From: Erythroxylum novogranatense
Lineage: Eukaryota; Streptophyta; Magnoliopsida; Malpighiales; Erythroxylaceae
Length of the DNA: 64,000 bases
Assembly (NCBI GenBank): GCA_029891385.1
Contig: CM057230.1
Location: 39,093,858-39,157,857 of the forward strand
Direction of reading: 5' to 3'
Of this stretch, positions 36,331 through 48,019 are shown piece after piece. The notes under the pieces were generated by a model. It saw only the letters and a program-made list of their open reading frames with translations, was not told the DNA's origin and ran no database searches. Position 1 is the stretch's first letter. Every line of letters begins with the position of its first letter. The position numbers and the translations under genes are program-made.

Positions 36331-37110
36331 AGATCCGTGGATAGTTGACACGAGGCGACTCATCACATTGTCTCGATGCTCGACACCTTACAACCATTAA
36401 TGATTACAATGGCTCGGAAGATATCACTATGGGTAATGGCAACACCATACCAATATCTCACACTCGCCACCGAACTCAATCATCATTAATCCAAGATGCA
36501 ATGTGGGCGCCGAAAAACACAGTGGCATCGGCGTTTGGGTCACCCCAATCACGAATTTTAAATCTGATTTTAAACAAATTTTCAATTCTGTGAGTACCTT
36601 GAAAACATCGGTTTGTAATTCTGCAATTCCAATAAAATGCACAGTTACCTTTTTCAAAACCACATTGCAAAGCCATTATCCATTGCAAATACTCTACAGT
36701 GATTTATGGGGACCATCCCCGGTTTTATCAATCGACAAAAAGAGGTACTATGTTTTGTTTGTTGATCAATTTTCCAAATACATGTGGCTTTACACCTTGA
36801 AATCAAAAACTGAAGTGGTTAACATATTTCATCAACTACATCCAATGCTAGAACGTCGGTTTCAAACAAAAATGTTATCTTTTTACACCGATGGTGGAGG
36901 TGAGTTTCAAAGCCTAGATCCATATTTAAAAACCAATGGTATTGAACATCTTGTTTCACCGCCATACACCCCTCAACGTGTAGCCTTAGTAGAACGCCGA
37001 CATAGACACATCATTGAAATAGCTAAGACCCTTATGCACCAAGCCTCAATGCCTTCACAATTTTGGAGCTTTGCACTGTCAACACGACTTACCTTATAAA
37101 CCGATTACCA
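36331..37110 (+). pseudogene. Copia 2 protease trace and integrase
   Basis: WIVDT at 36340-36354 is the start of the protease active site; the following residues are shifted by an indel. GNGNTIPISHT (36430-36462) is the flap region. The integrase frame 36503-37099 holds the first aspartate in ILYSDLWGPS, then FVDQFSKYMWLY, the second aspartate in SFYTDGGGEF, SPPYTPQ, and the glutamate in VERRHRHIIE. A DDE triad is therefore present in one open frame of 198 codons. The pre-integrase HHCC domain is disrupted. The reading ends where a stop and frame change occur at about 37100. Confidence 0.88.
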
Positions 37111-38595
37111 GCATGACTTAGGTAATCAATGTCCATATGAAATCTTATTCAAGAAGCTCTAACTTAGAGTCTGTCAAAACATTTGGTTGCTATCTATCCA
37201 TGGTTAAAACCGTATACCACACACAAGCTTGATCCCAAATCCACCCTGTGTATATCTTGGGTTCTCTAACAAATACCATTCTCATCGATGCTTTGATCCA
37301 AGCACCTCAAAATATTTTTATCTCGTGATGTAGTTTTCTATGAAGATAACTTTCCTTGTGCAAACACACCTTTTAAATTCAACGACACCTTTTCTCATCT
37401 TGCTTGGGAATCTTTTTCCTTGATGACAATGTGAAAATGATTTACAATTCCACCCTTCTGCTTTGAACTTCGAGGTTATTTGCGATTAAGTCGATCTCTA
37501 CCACTCCAACAACGGCGTCCACGGGTTCGGTATGACTTCAATCCTCTTTATTACTTCCACACCAACACCTTGTGAAGCAGAGCGACCTCTGAATCTTACA
37601 ACGACCTCGACTCCAGCCCCGATCCGTACTTATCATCGTCACGAAAATCAATCCCATCGACCACTCAATCATCAACCTGCATTAGCCGACACCACCCAAA
37701 CCATCGACCCACCATCTTGACTCCGCAAATACCACAATCAGATTCAATCCTAGAGCAACCACGACCAACACATCCCATGGTCACTGGGTCCAAAACCAAC
37801 GACCTCAAACCTAAACAATTCCATGTCACCACTACACCATCTCTACATCAATCCCACGAACCTATAAACAAGCTCAAAACAAAGCCATTGGCGATTGCAA
37901 TGAAAGCGAGAATATGATGCTCTAGTTGAAACCAAACATGGAACCTAGTACCCTATGATTCTTCCAAGAACATTGTCGATTGTAAATGGTTGTTTCGTGT
38001 TAAGTATCGCCTAATGGTTCGATTAGCGGAATCTGAAAGCAGATTGGTAGCAAAGGGTTTACTCAGCGGCACGGAATTGATTATCACTCGACATTCGATC
38101 CGGTGGTCAAAACATCCTTTGTCCGACTAGTTTTACAATTGCTACTCGACTTTCATGGCCTATACATCAATTAGATGTAAACAATGCTTTTTACGGGGTC
38201 ATCTAGAAGAAGAAGTCTATATGAGGCAACCTCCGGGTTTGAATCGCATCGTTTCCTAATCATGTTTGCGGTGAACAAAGCCATTTATGGCCTTAAACAA
38301 GCACCTCGTGCTTGGTACCTTGACTAAAACCCATTTAGTTCTTTGTGGTTTTTGTGGCGGAAATCCGATTCATCCTTATTTATTCTCACACCTCTGCCTT
38401 CTTGCTTATGTCCTTGTGTATGTAGATGACATCATTGTCCTTTGCAATCGATATCAAGGTGTTCGTCAAATTATTGATGCTCTAGCGAACCGTTTCTCGA
38501 TTAAAGACCTGGGTTCATTACACTATTTTCTTGGCATTGAGGTTATTTCTAATTACGATGGTTTGTTTTATCCAGAATAAATATATTCTTGATCA
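37111..38595 (+). pseudogene. Copia 2 integrase tail and reverse transcriptase (broken)
   Basis: After a Pro/Thr/His-rich linker (37500-37880) the reverse transcriptase starts with KARI, LVETKTWNLVPYDSSK (37905-37965) and CKWLFRVKY (37980-38010). It continues as QLDVNNAFL (38168-38196), EEEVYMRQPPG (38206-38240) and IYGLKQAPRAWY (38282-38318). The catalytic YVDD lies in VLVYVDDIIVL (38412-38444). RFSIKDLGSLHYFLGIEV follows (38490-38545). At least five frame changes occur; the frame 38287-38580 is the longest stretch. Confidence 0.85.
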
Positions 38596-39345
38596 TTGGA
38601 AGATTTGAACATGGCCATTGCAGGTGTACCAACCCCAATGAGTTCGACGACAGATTTCGCCAATGCGTCTATTGATGACACTATCGATGCTACTCTTTTT
38701 AGACGAGTAATTGGCAAGCTTCATTATCTATCCTTTACTCGTCCAGACATTGCCTTTGCCGTTAATAAGTTGTCTCAATTTATACACTGACCAAGTGCTA
38801 ATCATTGGAAAGCAACCAAGAGGGTTCTACGGTATCTTCAACAAACATCACACTGGGCATCCGTACAAGCGTGTGGTGTCGCCAACTTCTTGCGTACTCG
38901 ACTCGATTGGCTGGGGATCCCAATGATCGAACATCTACCACGGGGTTTATTGTGTATCTTGGTAGCACACCAATCTCATGGTCATCGAAGAAGCAACGAT
39001 CATTTCACGATCCTCACAGAGGCGAGAATATAAATTTATTCTTGCTTGCTTTGAGAGACTAATTGGATCAAAATCTTCTATCGAACTTCACTTCTTCCTT
39101 CCTCGAGCACCAACAATACTATGTGACAATGTTAGCACCACTTACATATGTGCTAATCCGGTCTTTCATAGTCGAATGAAGCATGTGGCAATCGATTTTC
39201 ACTTTGTTAGAAAGCAAGTCGAATGGTCATATTCAAGTTCAACATCTTCATCGGTGATCAAGTTGCGATATTCTCCACAAAACCTACGCCCGCATTGCGT
39301 TTCTTGCAATCTCTTCAAAGCGGGTCTCGTGATCATACCGTCAAC
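38596..39345 (+). pseudogene. Copia 2 connection and RNase H (broken)
   Basis: The frame 38596-38790 reads VIGKLHYLSFTRPDIAFAVN and LSQF. The next frame gives ANHWKATKRVLRYLQQT. RNase H appears as DRTSTTGFIVYLGSTPISW (38928-38985) and, in another frame, as PTILCDNVSTTYICANPVFH and KHVAIDFHFVRKQV (39108-39222). The end reads DQVADILTKP-like text in a shifted frame at about 39256-39285. It would remove the RNA template during cDNA synthesis. Confidence 0.85.
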
Positions 39346-39363
39346 TTGCGGGGCGTAATAACG

Positions 39364-39589
39364 TGCGAGAAAGTTGACTTAGTCTTCTGCTAAGTTTAAA
39401 CTTACGCTTTGTAAATATTACGCTCATAAATCTTTTATTGTTTGTGTTATCTCCTATCCTTTAGGATTAGCTACAATCTTTTGAATTCAAATAGGTTTAA
39501 ATTTAAATTGTAATCTCTGTAATCTTTGTAATCTTTGCTGTGTATAAATACTCACAATCAATAAAGGTCAGATACAGCTTTTACTCTCA
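39364..39589 (+). repeat. 3' LTR of Copia 2
   Basis: About 226 bp, TGCGAGAAAG to ACTCTCA. It is identical to the 5' LTR over long stretches, with differences limited to TCTGC/TACGC and CGA/CAG type words. Confidence 0.88.
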
Positions 39590-40189
39590 TAGAAAATAGT
39601 ATTTCAATTACATACATGTGTTTCCAGCTTAAGCAAGAGCAAAAAGCGAAGAGGAACGATAGACTAAGGTACGTTTGGTACTGCCAAACCTTGGTTACAA
39701 AGCCCTTCACAATTAGTCTCTACAACTTATTTCAAATCCACTTAAAGCTCAAACAAAACGACAATACCAAAGGAATTTGAGAATCTATCGAAACGACTAC
39801 ATATTAAGGAACGGATATGAGTTTCCAATTAGGGTATAACGAATTATTTCTTTTGCGTCTCTCCCAGAAGCTTCTCGATTAGGAAAAATGCAAACTGGCG
39901 AGGGATCGGTGCTGCTGGCTCTCTCACCATCTTCTTCGTCTTCTGCACGCTTAGAGTTTTACCCATGGTGAGTCCTCTTGTGTGTAATTCCTCGATGCTG
40001 ATCTTTCAACTCAAAACTTACGTTGTGCCCTAAATCTTTAAACATGCCTGATGGATGGTCGGACAGTTAAGAGGTGCTGAAGAAGATCTCTCATAGGTAA
40101 GAATCACTATCTTGTTTGCTCATTTCTTCTACTTTGGTCTTCTTCTTGTAGTTCCATATCTAACTGAGAAGAAGGCTGCTTGGCTTCCG
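39590..40189 (+). other. Spacer with a possible orphan first exon
   Basis: No repeat is recognised. At 39888-39967 an ATG opens a frame reading MQTGEGSVLLALSPSSSSSA, then RLEFYP, ending at CCATG/GTGAGT, a good plant donor. The leader before it is typical of a 5' UTR. No later exon is found before the LINE at 40190, so this may be a gene cut off by the insertions or a chance frame. Confidence 0.3.
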
Positions 40190-40349
40190 ACATGTTAGTC
40201 CCTAAACCTTCTCCATTGATTATTTTGGTAGAATCATGTTTGTAGCTAGATTGGCTGAGATGATTGAGAAACTATACTGTCAGAAAACTTAGGATCAGGG
40301 ACTAGATTCTCCATATGAGAGCTATTCCCCTACTACAGCTGGAGTTCAA

Positions 40350-41128
40350 CTAGTTTGTAATCAGTTGCTCTCTTATGCTTGTAATAATAAGCTCTATAGT
40401 AGAAGATAAGGGATTAGTCTTCTGCTCAAACCTTCTTTTGTTTCTTTCTTTCCAAATTTCTTGAGTGCAAGTAGCTGCTGATATTGGGATCACTGCTCTG
40501 TTGAATTTAGATACAGATAGGTGGGGCAACTCCAATAGTAACTCATAGAGTCTGTTCGGCATTTGATTCTCAGTACTTAATCTTAGGATCTTTATCCATA
40601 TTTCTTTAGAGTAATCACAATCAAAGAAAATATAGTCTCTAGTCTCTTCCTTTAGATTACAAAGAATGCAGATCCTTGAGGAATTCAGGAATTGTAGCCT
40701 ATCCATAGTACTAAGTTTGTTCAGTATTATTGCCAAAGCATAAAACTATTTTTAGGTCTGAGAAACTTGTTCCAAACCATAGAATACCATTCTACTCGAT
40801 TCAATGTCCCCACCATCAATTTCTTAGCTTCCTGCAAAGTGATTTCTGACACTGGAATCCCCTTCCATAAATAATTATCCTTTTCTCCAAGCCTTCGGAT
40901 ATATGGAATAGATAGTATTCTGATTTCATCCAGTGATAGTAACCATCTTCCATCTGCCATGATTTCCTTAAGCTTGGTATTCCCAGGAAATCTTTCCAGT
41001 AAAATTCTTGCCAATGGATTTTGGATCAATGCTCCTTGTCCAGTCCAATTATCACGCCACAGAAATAATCTTTCTCCATCACCTAATTGGCAATACATAT
41101 GCTGTTGTACATCCTCCCTCATTTTCAA
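40350..41128 (-). pseudogene. LINE ORF2 C-terminal zinc-finger domain (one frameshift)
   Basis: Two frames join near 40730. The first (41128-40727) reads QLGDGERLFLWRDNWTGQG, then WSMVWN-type text ending PKNSFMLWQ. The second (40736-40350) reads DRLQFLNSSRICILCNLKEE, then FFDCDYSKEIW, the cysteine/histidine motif of plant LINE reverse transcriptases (C-x2-C, then a C-containing second half). A WKERNKRRF motif lies near the end. The domain helps the reverse transcriptase bind nucleic acid. Confidence 0.85.
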
Positions 41129-41378
41129 AATTTGATTGAAGAACCAATATAACTATTTTTGGGAATTAAAGCCCAGAAACTCCTCTCTTTCAATATGTAA
41201 ACATGAATCCATTTTATCTATATAGACTGCTTATCACTGAGAATTCTCCAAATCCTTTTAGTCATAAGTAAGTGATTCTTTTTGGTAATTGACTATAGCC
41301 CCAATCCCCCTATTCTTTTGGTTGACAAATACTCTTCCAATTGACTTTTGCCTTCCCTTTTTCACCAATCCTATTCCC

Positions 41379-42440
41379 CTATAGGAATTGTTTCATCATT
41401 CTTTCAATTGTTTTGGTAATCCTTTTAGATAGAAAGAGATAGGAACACCGGTAATTATGCATTGATGAAATAACAAACTTTAATAGCTGAAGTTTCTCTT
41501 CATAGGAAAGAGCTTTATTTGTCCATGAACCCATCCTTTTCTGTATTTTTTCAATTAGAAGGATGCATTCACAGTACCTTAGTCTTCTAAAAGAGATAGG
41601 TATACCCAAACAAAGGAGAGGAGGCTCCTTTATTTCCATTCTAGTGACTAGTTTCAAAGCATCTGCTAAATGGGCAGCACCTTTTGAAAGGATAAAGTAG
41701 CTCTTTTGAAAATTTATACTCAGCCCCGACATGTCCTTGAAAGATTTAAGAGTATTCATCAGTAGTGTGACTAAGTGAACATTTGCCTTGCTTAGGAGGA
41801 TTAGATCATCTGTAAAACATAAGCTAGTTAGTGAAATCTTCTTACATTTGGAGTGATATTTGAAGCCTGGATCTTCTATCAAATTGTACTTTAGCATTTG
41901 GGTAAGCACCTCCATACAAATTAGGAATAGGTAAGGAGACAATGAATCCCCTTGCCTAAGTTTTTTTTTCCTTTAAAAATCTCCATAGGACTCCCATTTA
42001 TTAGAATTCCGAAAGCTGTAGTTGTATTGCATTCCTGGATCCACTTTAAGAACCTTTGAGGAAATCCCATAACCTCCATAGTTTGTAGTAAAAAGCTCCA
42101 ATTCACAATATCAAAAGCTTTTTGTAGGTCCACTTTGATTGTACAGTTATGAGGATATTTCTTGCGATTTTACCCCTTCAATAACTCCTGAACTATAAGG
42201 ATATTATCTCCAATATCCTTATTCTTCATAAAAACTTCTTGGTTTTCACTGATGAGGGGTTGTATAGCTTCCTTTAGCCTATTTTCCAAAATCTTTGCTA
42301 TAATCTTGTAGATAAAATTTATGCAACAAATAGGCTTGAAATCGGTCCAAAAGGTAGGATTAGAGTGTTTAGGGATTAGGCATATAAAGGTCTTATTAAT
42401 CTTCTTTAACATTACCCCTTTTTGGAAGAATTCAAGCACT
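41379..42440 (-). pseudogene. LINE ORF2 reverse transcriptase (frameshifts)
   Basis: Frame 42439-42170 holds INKTFICLIPKHSNP, FKPICCINFIYKIIAKIL and NRLKEAI, the N-terminal fingers. Frame 42133-41921 holds the first catalytic aspartate in MDLQKAFDIVNW. Frame 41942-41379 holds SPYLFLICMEVL and FTDD (41816-41805) where L1 elements usually have F-A-D-D, so both aspartates are kept. LSINFQKSYF, LCLGIPI and WTNKALSYEEKLQLL follow. Frameshifts at about 42150 and 41930 separate the pieces. It would prime cDNA synthesis at nicked target DNA. Confidence 0.88.
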
Positions 42441-42999
42441 GCCTCTTTAACTATCCCCCCACCATATTCTAAGATTTTGGTTAGAAAAAACCATTCAATC
42501 CATCTGGACCTGAGTCTTTTAAGCCATTCATATCAAACACCACTCTCTCTATTTCTTGATCAATTACTGGCCTGATTAAAAAGGAAACCATATCTTCAGT
42601 AATTCATGCAGAAACAAACTTCCTAAGGTCATCTTCTATTTCAGGAGATGTTACCTCTGTGCCTAGGAGATTCGTGTAATAAAAGAATGTTTCCTTAGCT
42701 AATCCTTCTTGTCCAGCCACTATCTCCCCATGTTTAGTTATAGTGGAGGTGATTTTATTAGTATTCTTCCTTGCTTACACCGAATTAAAGAAGAATTTGG
42801 TGCATCTATCCCCTTCCTTTAGCTAAGATACTCTAGATCTCTGCTTCAAAAGAGAATTTTGGTTATCCACCAATTGTAAATATTCCTTTAAAGCTTCCTT
42901 TTCTGTTAAGGCTAGTGGCTCATCAATGGGAGTTTCTGCCAATGCTGTATGTATAGTTGATAATTTGTCTCTAGCCTCATCAATTGCCTTCGTGAGATT

Positions 43000-43393
43000 C
43001 TATCCTCTTTTGGAATTGAGAAGTTTCAATTCTTGTTTAATAGATTTAAATTTTTGGAGACAAATGTATTGTTTTGTCCCAAAACAAACATGCTCCAAAA
43101 CTTGCAATATAGCTTCATGAAAACCCTCCAGAGTTGCCAAAAAATTATTAAACCTAAACGGGTGACTGACTTTTTTAGAGTTGAACATATGGTCTATCCG
43201 TATAGGAGTATGATCAAAGATGCCCAGGTTTAGATATTTTTTTGTGCTTCTTGGGAAAGAATTCATCCAATCCACATTCACTAACGCCCTATCCAGCTTT
43301 TTTTTTTTTTTTTTTTTCTGATATGCCAAGTAGAAGTCTGTTTATTAGACCACGTGAACTTATGGCCTTCAGATTTCATATCTGTTAACTTTA
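43000..43393 (-). pseudogene. LINE endonuclease C-terminus with a 20-A run
   Basis: The minus strand reads MKSEGHKFTWSNKQTSTWHI, then a run of 20 A (43317-43298), then LDRALVNVDWMNSF and LGIFDHTPIRI with the conserved aspartate-histidine pair of the APE-type endonuclease. The A run changes frame and gives extra lysines between two parts that are adjacent in the family. The upstream part of the domain is beyond the Gypsy A insertion. Confidence 0.8.
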
Positions 43394-45430
43394 TGTAACA
43401 TCCCATTACGGATGTGATGGACATGTCGGTAATTTGGATGGGATAGCATTGGGTGCATTCATAATTGAACTGCATGTGTATTTTACCTCTGCATCAGTGA
43501 TAAATGAGCTAATTGCACATGCATACATAGTGACATGCATTCATGATTGTTCCAGCATTTAAATTGTGATTATGAGTTGAATTGTAAATTTTGAGATAAT
43601 TGAGTTAGATTTGATTTAAAGTGAAATTAGGGATAATTTGAGTGGAATAGTTGAATTAGAGTGAAAATTGAATTTTTGGGATTTGGAATTGAAATTTGAG
43701 CATAGGACTTTGTGTTTTATATTTTTGAGGAATTATGGAAATTTTTCTGGAATTTTTAGAGTTATGAGTCCGGACCGAGAAAATGACCTAGAGACTGATG
43801 ATTTAGATTCCGGTTCCGAAAGTGAGTGGTAAATGGCTTGGAAAATTTAGATTTGTGAGTTTAGGAATTATTGTGATGAGCCATTGAAATTAGAGACTGA
43901 AATTAAAAGAAATTGAGGGCTTGTGGACTTGTGAGCAATAGGTCTAAATCTTTATATAAAAGAGGTAAGTTTTGAAAATTGGAGAGAAGCATTTCCTTCT
44001 CCTTTCTCTTCTCTCCCCGTCGACGATCTCTTCCTCCCTTGGAGATTTTCATTTGTTCCTTTCATTGTGGTTAAAGATCTGCTGGAGCGTTGGAGTTATT
44101 GATGTCTAGTTTGGCGTTGTAGTCTCATCGTTGGTGTTAGAAGTTGAGAGAGTTTTCGGAGATTTAGGGTTTCGAGTTCGATCTTTGATTTGGTAAATTT
44201 ATTGTGTTTAATGTTGTTATTTATTATGGTTTGTTGCATTTAGGGTGTTTAATGTGTTAGATAGGGTAGTTGAGTGTGTTAAAAGTTAGCTTGAGAGAGT
44301 AAAAATGGTGGAGAAATCGATCGGAGAAGATGAAGTAGTCATCGCGTCGACGTCTGAATTCGAACCACGCCACGACGAGAAAAGGCGTACTTCGCGTGAC
44401 CAGCCTGTGAGACATCGCGGTGGCGAATGGGTTTTACCATGACGAGGTTGTTCGTGAGCGTCGGCGGCGAAGAGTCTTACGTCGCGACGAAGGGCGAGAT
44501 TTCTGAATGGATGTGTTTTGGTTTATTGGGCAAAACTTTTAGTGTAGACCTCCAATTGAAGTGATTCTTGATTCGTTATGAACTAGAGAAGGAGCTCTAC
44601 AATTGCAGTAAAGACTGAGAGTTTGAATTTTGGTTAGAGGAATCGTAATTATCGAAAGAGAGGCAATTACAGTATCAAATGCAACTTAAGAGCTATGTTC
44701 TGACTAATTGAAGTTTAAATTGGAGACTTATGAAATCGATGGATGATATTGATTTAGTAAATAGTGAATTCTAGTTGTGAAGCAAGAGATAGCAGAATTG
44801 GATTAGAGCGCTGCAAAATCATGATCATGCATCGTACACTTTTGAATTTGAGACATGTGCATTATTAAATTCCTTTGATTGAGCACCTAGTGATGAGAAT
44901 TCGTTTGAATTGTTATAGAGGCACCGTTGGATCGTCAGTCCACGGATATTCTTTGGGACTTCGAGCGTAGCTTCGGAGATTCTGGTGAAGTAACCTAGTT
45001 GGTTCCTCAATCCTTGTGTGTTAAATGTGCTATGATTGTGTAAATTGTTTGACAATGTGAGTCCTTGTGATTGTGAATCAGTGTATAGAATTATGAGTAA
45101 GTGTTCTGAATACGATCAATTGAATCGATTGAATTGTGTTATTGATTGTGCAAGTGTGAGTGCATGCTAGGCATGATTAAAAGTGGTAAATTAACAGTTG
45201 TGACTGGAGCAATTAGTGATCAGAGCTTTAAACTCGATTATTAGTGAAAGGGCTGGTAGAAAGGGAATAGTGCGTACCGGAGGGCTCTCCTATCTCTAGT
45301 ATGAGCGAGCAGTAGTGCATACCCTGAGGGCTTTGCTACTTGCTAAAAATGCGATTATTGTGAAATGTGCCCGAATCGGGACAATATTGATGCTCAGTCA
45401 CAACACTGACATAAAATGAGAATTGACATA
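43394..45430 (+). repeat. Gypsy A 5' LTR, first part
   Basis: It starts TGTAACATCCC and stops at TTGACATA, where solo LTR B begins. It aligns with B from 45431 on: the GCATACATAGTGACATGCATTC block at 43519-43540 recurs at 45540-45561, and GAGGCACCGTTGGATC at 44919 recurs at 47019. The remaining part is at 51040-51610. Confidence 0.88.
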
Positions 45431-48019
45431 TGTAACATCCCGTTACCGATGCGATGAGCATATTGGCACGGGTAGTGTCGTGATTGCATATTTAGTGATC
45501 GAGTGTTTTGTGGCCTTTGAGATAGATCGTTTTGCACATGCATATACATAGTGACATGCATTCATGATTGTTCCAGCATTTAAATTGTGATTATGAGTTG
45601 AATTGTGAATTTTGAGATAATTGAGTTAGATTTGATTTAAAGTGAAATTAGGGATAATTTGAGTAGAATTGTGGTATTAGAGTGAGAATTGAATTTTAGA
45701 GAATTGGAAATTGGAAATTGAGTATGAGATTGAGTGTTTTATATTTTTGAGGAATTATGGGAATTTCTCTGGAATTTTTAGAGTTATGTGTTCGGATCGG
45801 GAAAATGACTTAGAGACTGATGATTGTGATTCCGGTTTCGAAAGTGAGTGGTAAATGGCTTGGAAAATTTAGATTTGTGAGTTTAAGAATTATTGTGAAG
45901 AGCCATTGAAATTTAGAGACTAAGATTGAATGAATTTGAGGACTTGTAGATTTTGGGTCTCGGTTGAATTCAACCCTTTTTAACGTTCTTAGTTCAAGTC
46001 CTCTTGGTTTTAACTTTGTAAAAACCTAAGGCAATTTCTTCTTCCTCCCGTCGACGATCTCACTTTTCCTCCTTGGAGATTTTGTGGTTTGTTCCTTTTT
46101 GAGAAAGTCTTGTTTGTGATTGAGAGTTGATGATTTTTTCGTTTGGGTTGAGAGTGAAATCAGTGGGAGTTTGAGCTGGAGGATCTCGGACGTTTACGAT
46201 TTTTAGGGCTTCGATCGAATATGTGATTTGGTAAGTTTATTGTGTTTTAATGTTGTATTTATGGTTATTTATGGCATTTATGGTATTTAATGTGTTAGTT
46301 GGGGTAGTTGAATGTGTTTTATGGAGGTTTTAAGAGTATTAATCGCGAAATAGCGATCGGAGAAGATGATTGGGTGCACGTCGCGATATACGTAATGGGA
46401 ACCCACGCATGGCGAAAAAGCGTGTTATGGCAAGGGCGAGCGCTTGAGACGTCATGACGACAAGCAATTTAGACGTCGCGATGAGTGATTGCTAAGCGCC
46501 TGATGGCCTTGAAGAGTTGTTCGCCATGACGAACGTCCCTTTGTCTTGTGGCCGGTGTCCCTTTAATGCGCTTGGCATGGAATATGGAGTGTGGCGAGGA
46601 CAAAATTTTAGAAATTGAATTGGTTTTAGGGTATATCTTTTATTGTAGACCTCAATTGGGGTAATTACGGAGTTGTTATGATCTAGAAAAAGGTCTTTGA
46701 GTGAGGTAAATTATAAGAGTTGAAATTAAATTAGCGAGTTCTCGATCATAGAAAAAGTGATTCTGGTTCCTTAAGTGACCTAAGAGTTATGTATTATCAA
46801 TTGGAGTATAATTAGAGTTTAAATGAGAGATTTGTGAAATTTATGGATGTTATTGACCTAGTGAGTAGTGAATTTTAGTTGTGAATCGAGAGAAAGCGGA
46901 ATGGGACTAAAAGCTGGAAATCATGATCATGCATCATATAATTTTAAATGTGAGACATGTGCATTAGTGAATCTTATTGATTGAGCATATAGTGATGAGA
47001 ATCGTTTGTATTATTATAGAGGCACCGTTGGATCATTGTCCACGGATATATTTGGGACTTCGAGCGTAGCTTCGGAAGTTACGGTGAGTAACCTAGTTGG
47101 TTCCTCGATCTTTGTGTGATAATCATCTTTGTGAATGTGTGAATCAATTGTCGATATAGTGATACAAATGTGAGATAAATGTCTTGCAAATATGAGTAAG
47201 TGTTACGATTGTGAGTGATTGTCTTGAATGTGTTGCTAATGTGAATACTTGTGATTATGAATCGGTGTATAGTGTTACGAGTAAGTGTTCCGATCGTGAC
47301 AAGTGGTGAAGTGATAATATATGTGTTAGTGGTATGCAGTATTAGTGCATGCTAGGCATGATTATAAGAGGTAATTAAGCAGTTGTGGTGAAGCATTCGA
47401 TGTGCGAGCTTTAAGCTCGAATATCGATGAATAGGCTAAGGCGAAAAAGGAAAATAGTGCATACCGGAGGGCTCTCCTATCCCTAAAGTGAGTGGGCGGT
47501 AGTGCATACCGGAGGGCTCTCTACTTGCGAAATTGTGATCATTGTGAAAAGTGCCGAATCGGGAAAGTGTTAGCATTTCGATCACAATAATGACATAAAA
47601 TGAAATTGCATACATTATGCATCATTGCGTAGTGAAATTGTGAATCGTGTGATGTATGACAATTGTGAAGTGATATGTTTGAGTTATGTTATCGTATAAA
47701 TATGTAAATTGTATGCGAGTGTTCTAAATTACGTTAAAGTGTACTATACGATATATTATGTGTATATACATGAGTTGGGTGAACCATCGATGATGGTTTC
47801 TCCTTGAGTTATAAACTCACCCAACATTGCTAATATTTTCGAGGTAGCGTTGGTAGGTTTCTAGCTACCGAGATACACGTTTTCTGTTGTCTGAGTTCTT
47901 GGTCAAGTGAAGCGATGGCATGCGAAGTCGGTCATTTGGGCGACTTTTGAGGATGACCTAGTATAGGCGTTTTATCAGTTTCCTTTTGGGTCTTTATGTT
48001 GAGACTTTAGGGGTGATAG
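45431..48019 (+). repeat. Solo LTR B, first part
   Basis: Same family and orientation as LTR A, starting TGTAACATCCCGTTACC. It inserted at an internal point of LTR A and is itself interrupted after GGGTGATAG by solo LTR C. It ends at 51039. The flanks (ACATA before, GCATG after) are only a partial target duplication. Confidence 0.85.

Larger units (their letters stand above)
35317..39589 (+). mobile_element. Ty1/Copia retrotransposon (Copia 2, Ale/Retrofit-like)
   Basis: Short LTRs (about 35317-35545 and 39364-39589) flank gag, protease, integrase, reverse transcriptase and RNase H in Copia order. The protein style (ERRHRHIIE in integrase, LVYVDDIIV in reverse transcriptase) fits the Ale/Retrofit lineage. 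All genes are broken as read. No matching target duplication is seen (TAACG left, TAGAA right), so either the LTR edges are misplaced or the flanks have changed. Confidence 0.9.
40190..43393 (-). mobile_element. L1-type LINE retrotransposon, 5' part missing
   Basis: Minus-strand order is endonuclease C-terminus (43393-43000), reverse transcriptase (about 42440-41379), then a zinc-finger reverse-transcriptase C-domain (41128-40350). This is the order of plant L1-type LINE ORF2. The 5' side is cut by the LTR of Gypsy A at 43394, so the rest should lie beyond the right end of the window. The 3' end is set roughly; no clear poly(A) tail is seen. Confidence 0.88.

Noticed and set aside
35317..39589. 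Endogenous pararetrovirus
   Set aside because: LTRs, primer-binding site and an integrase lying before reverse transcriptase make it a Copia retrotransposon; no movement or coat protein was seen.
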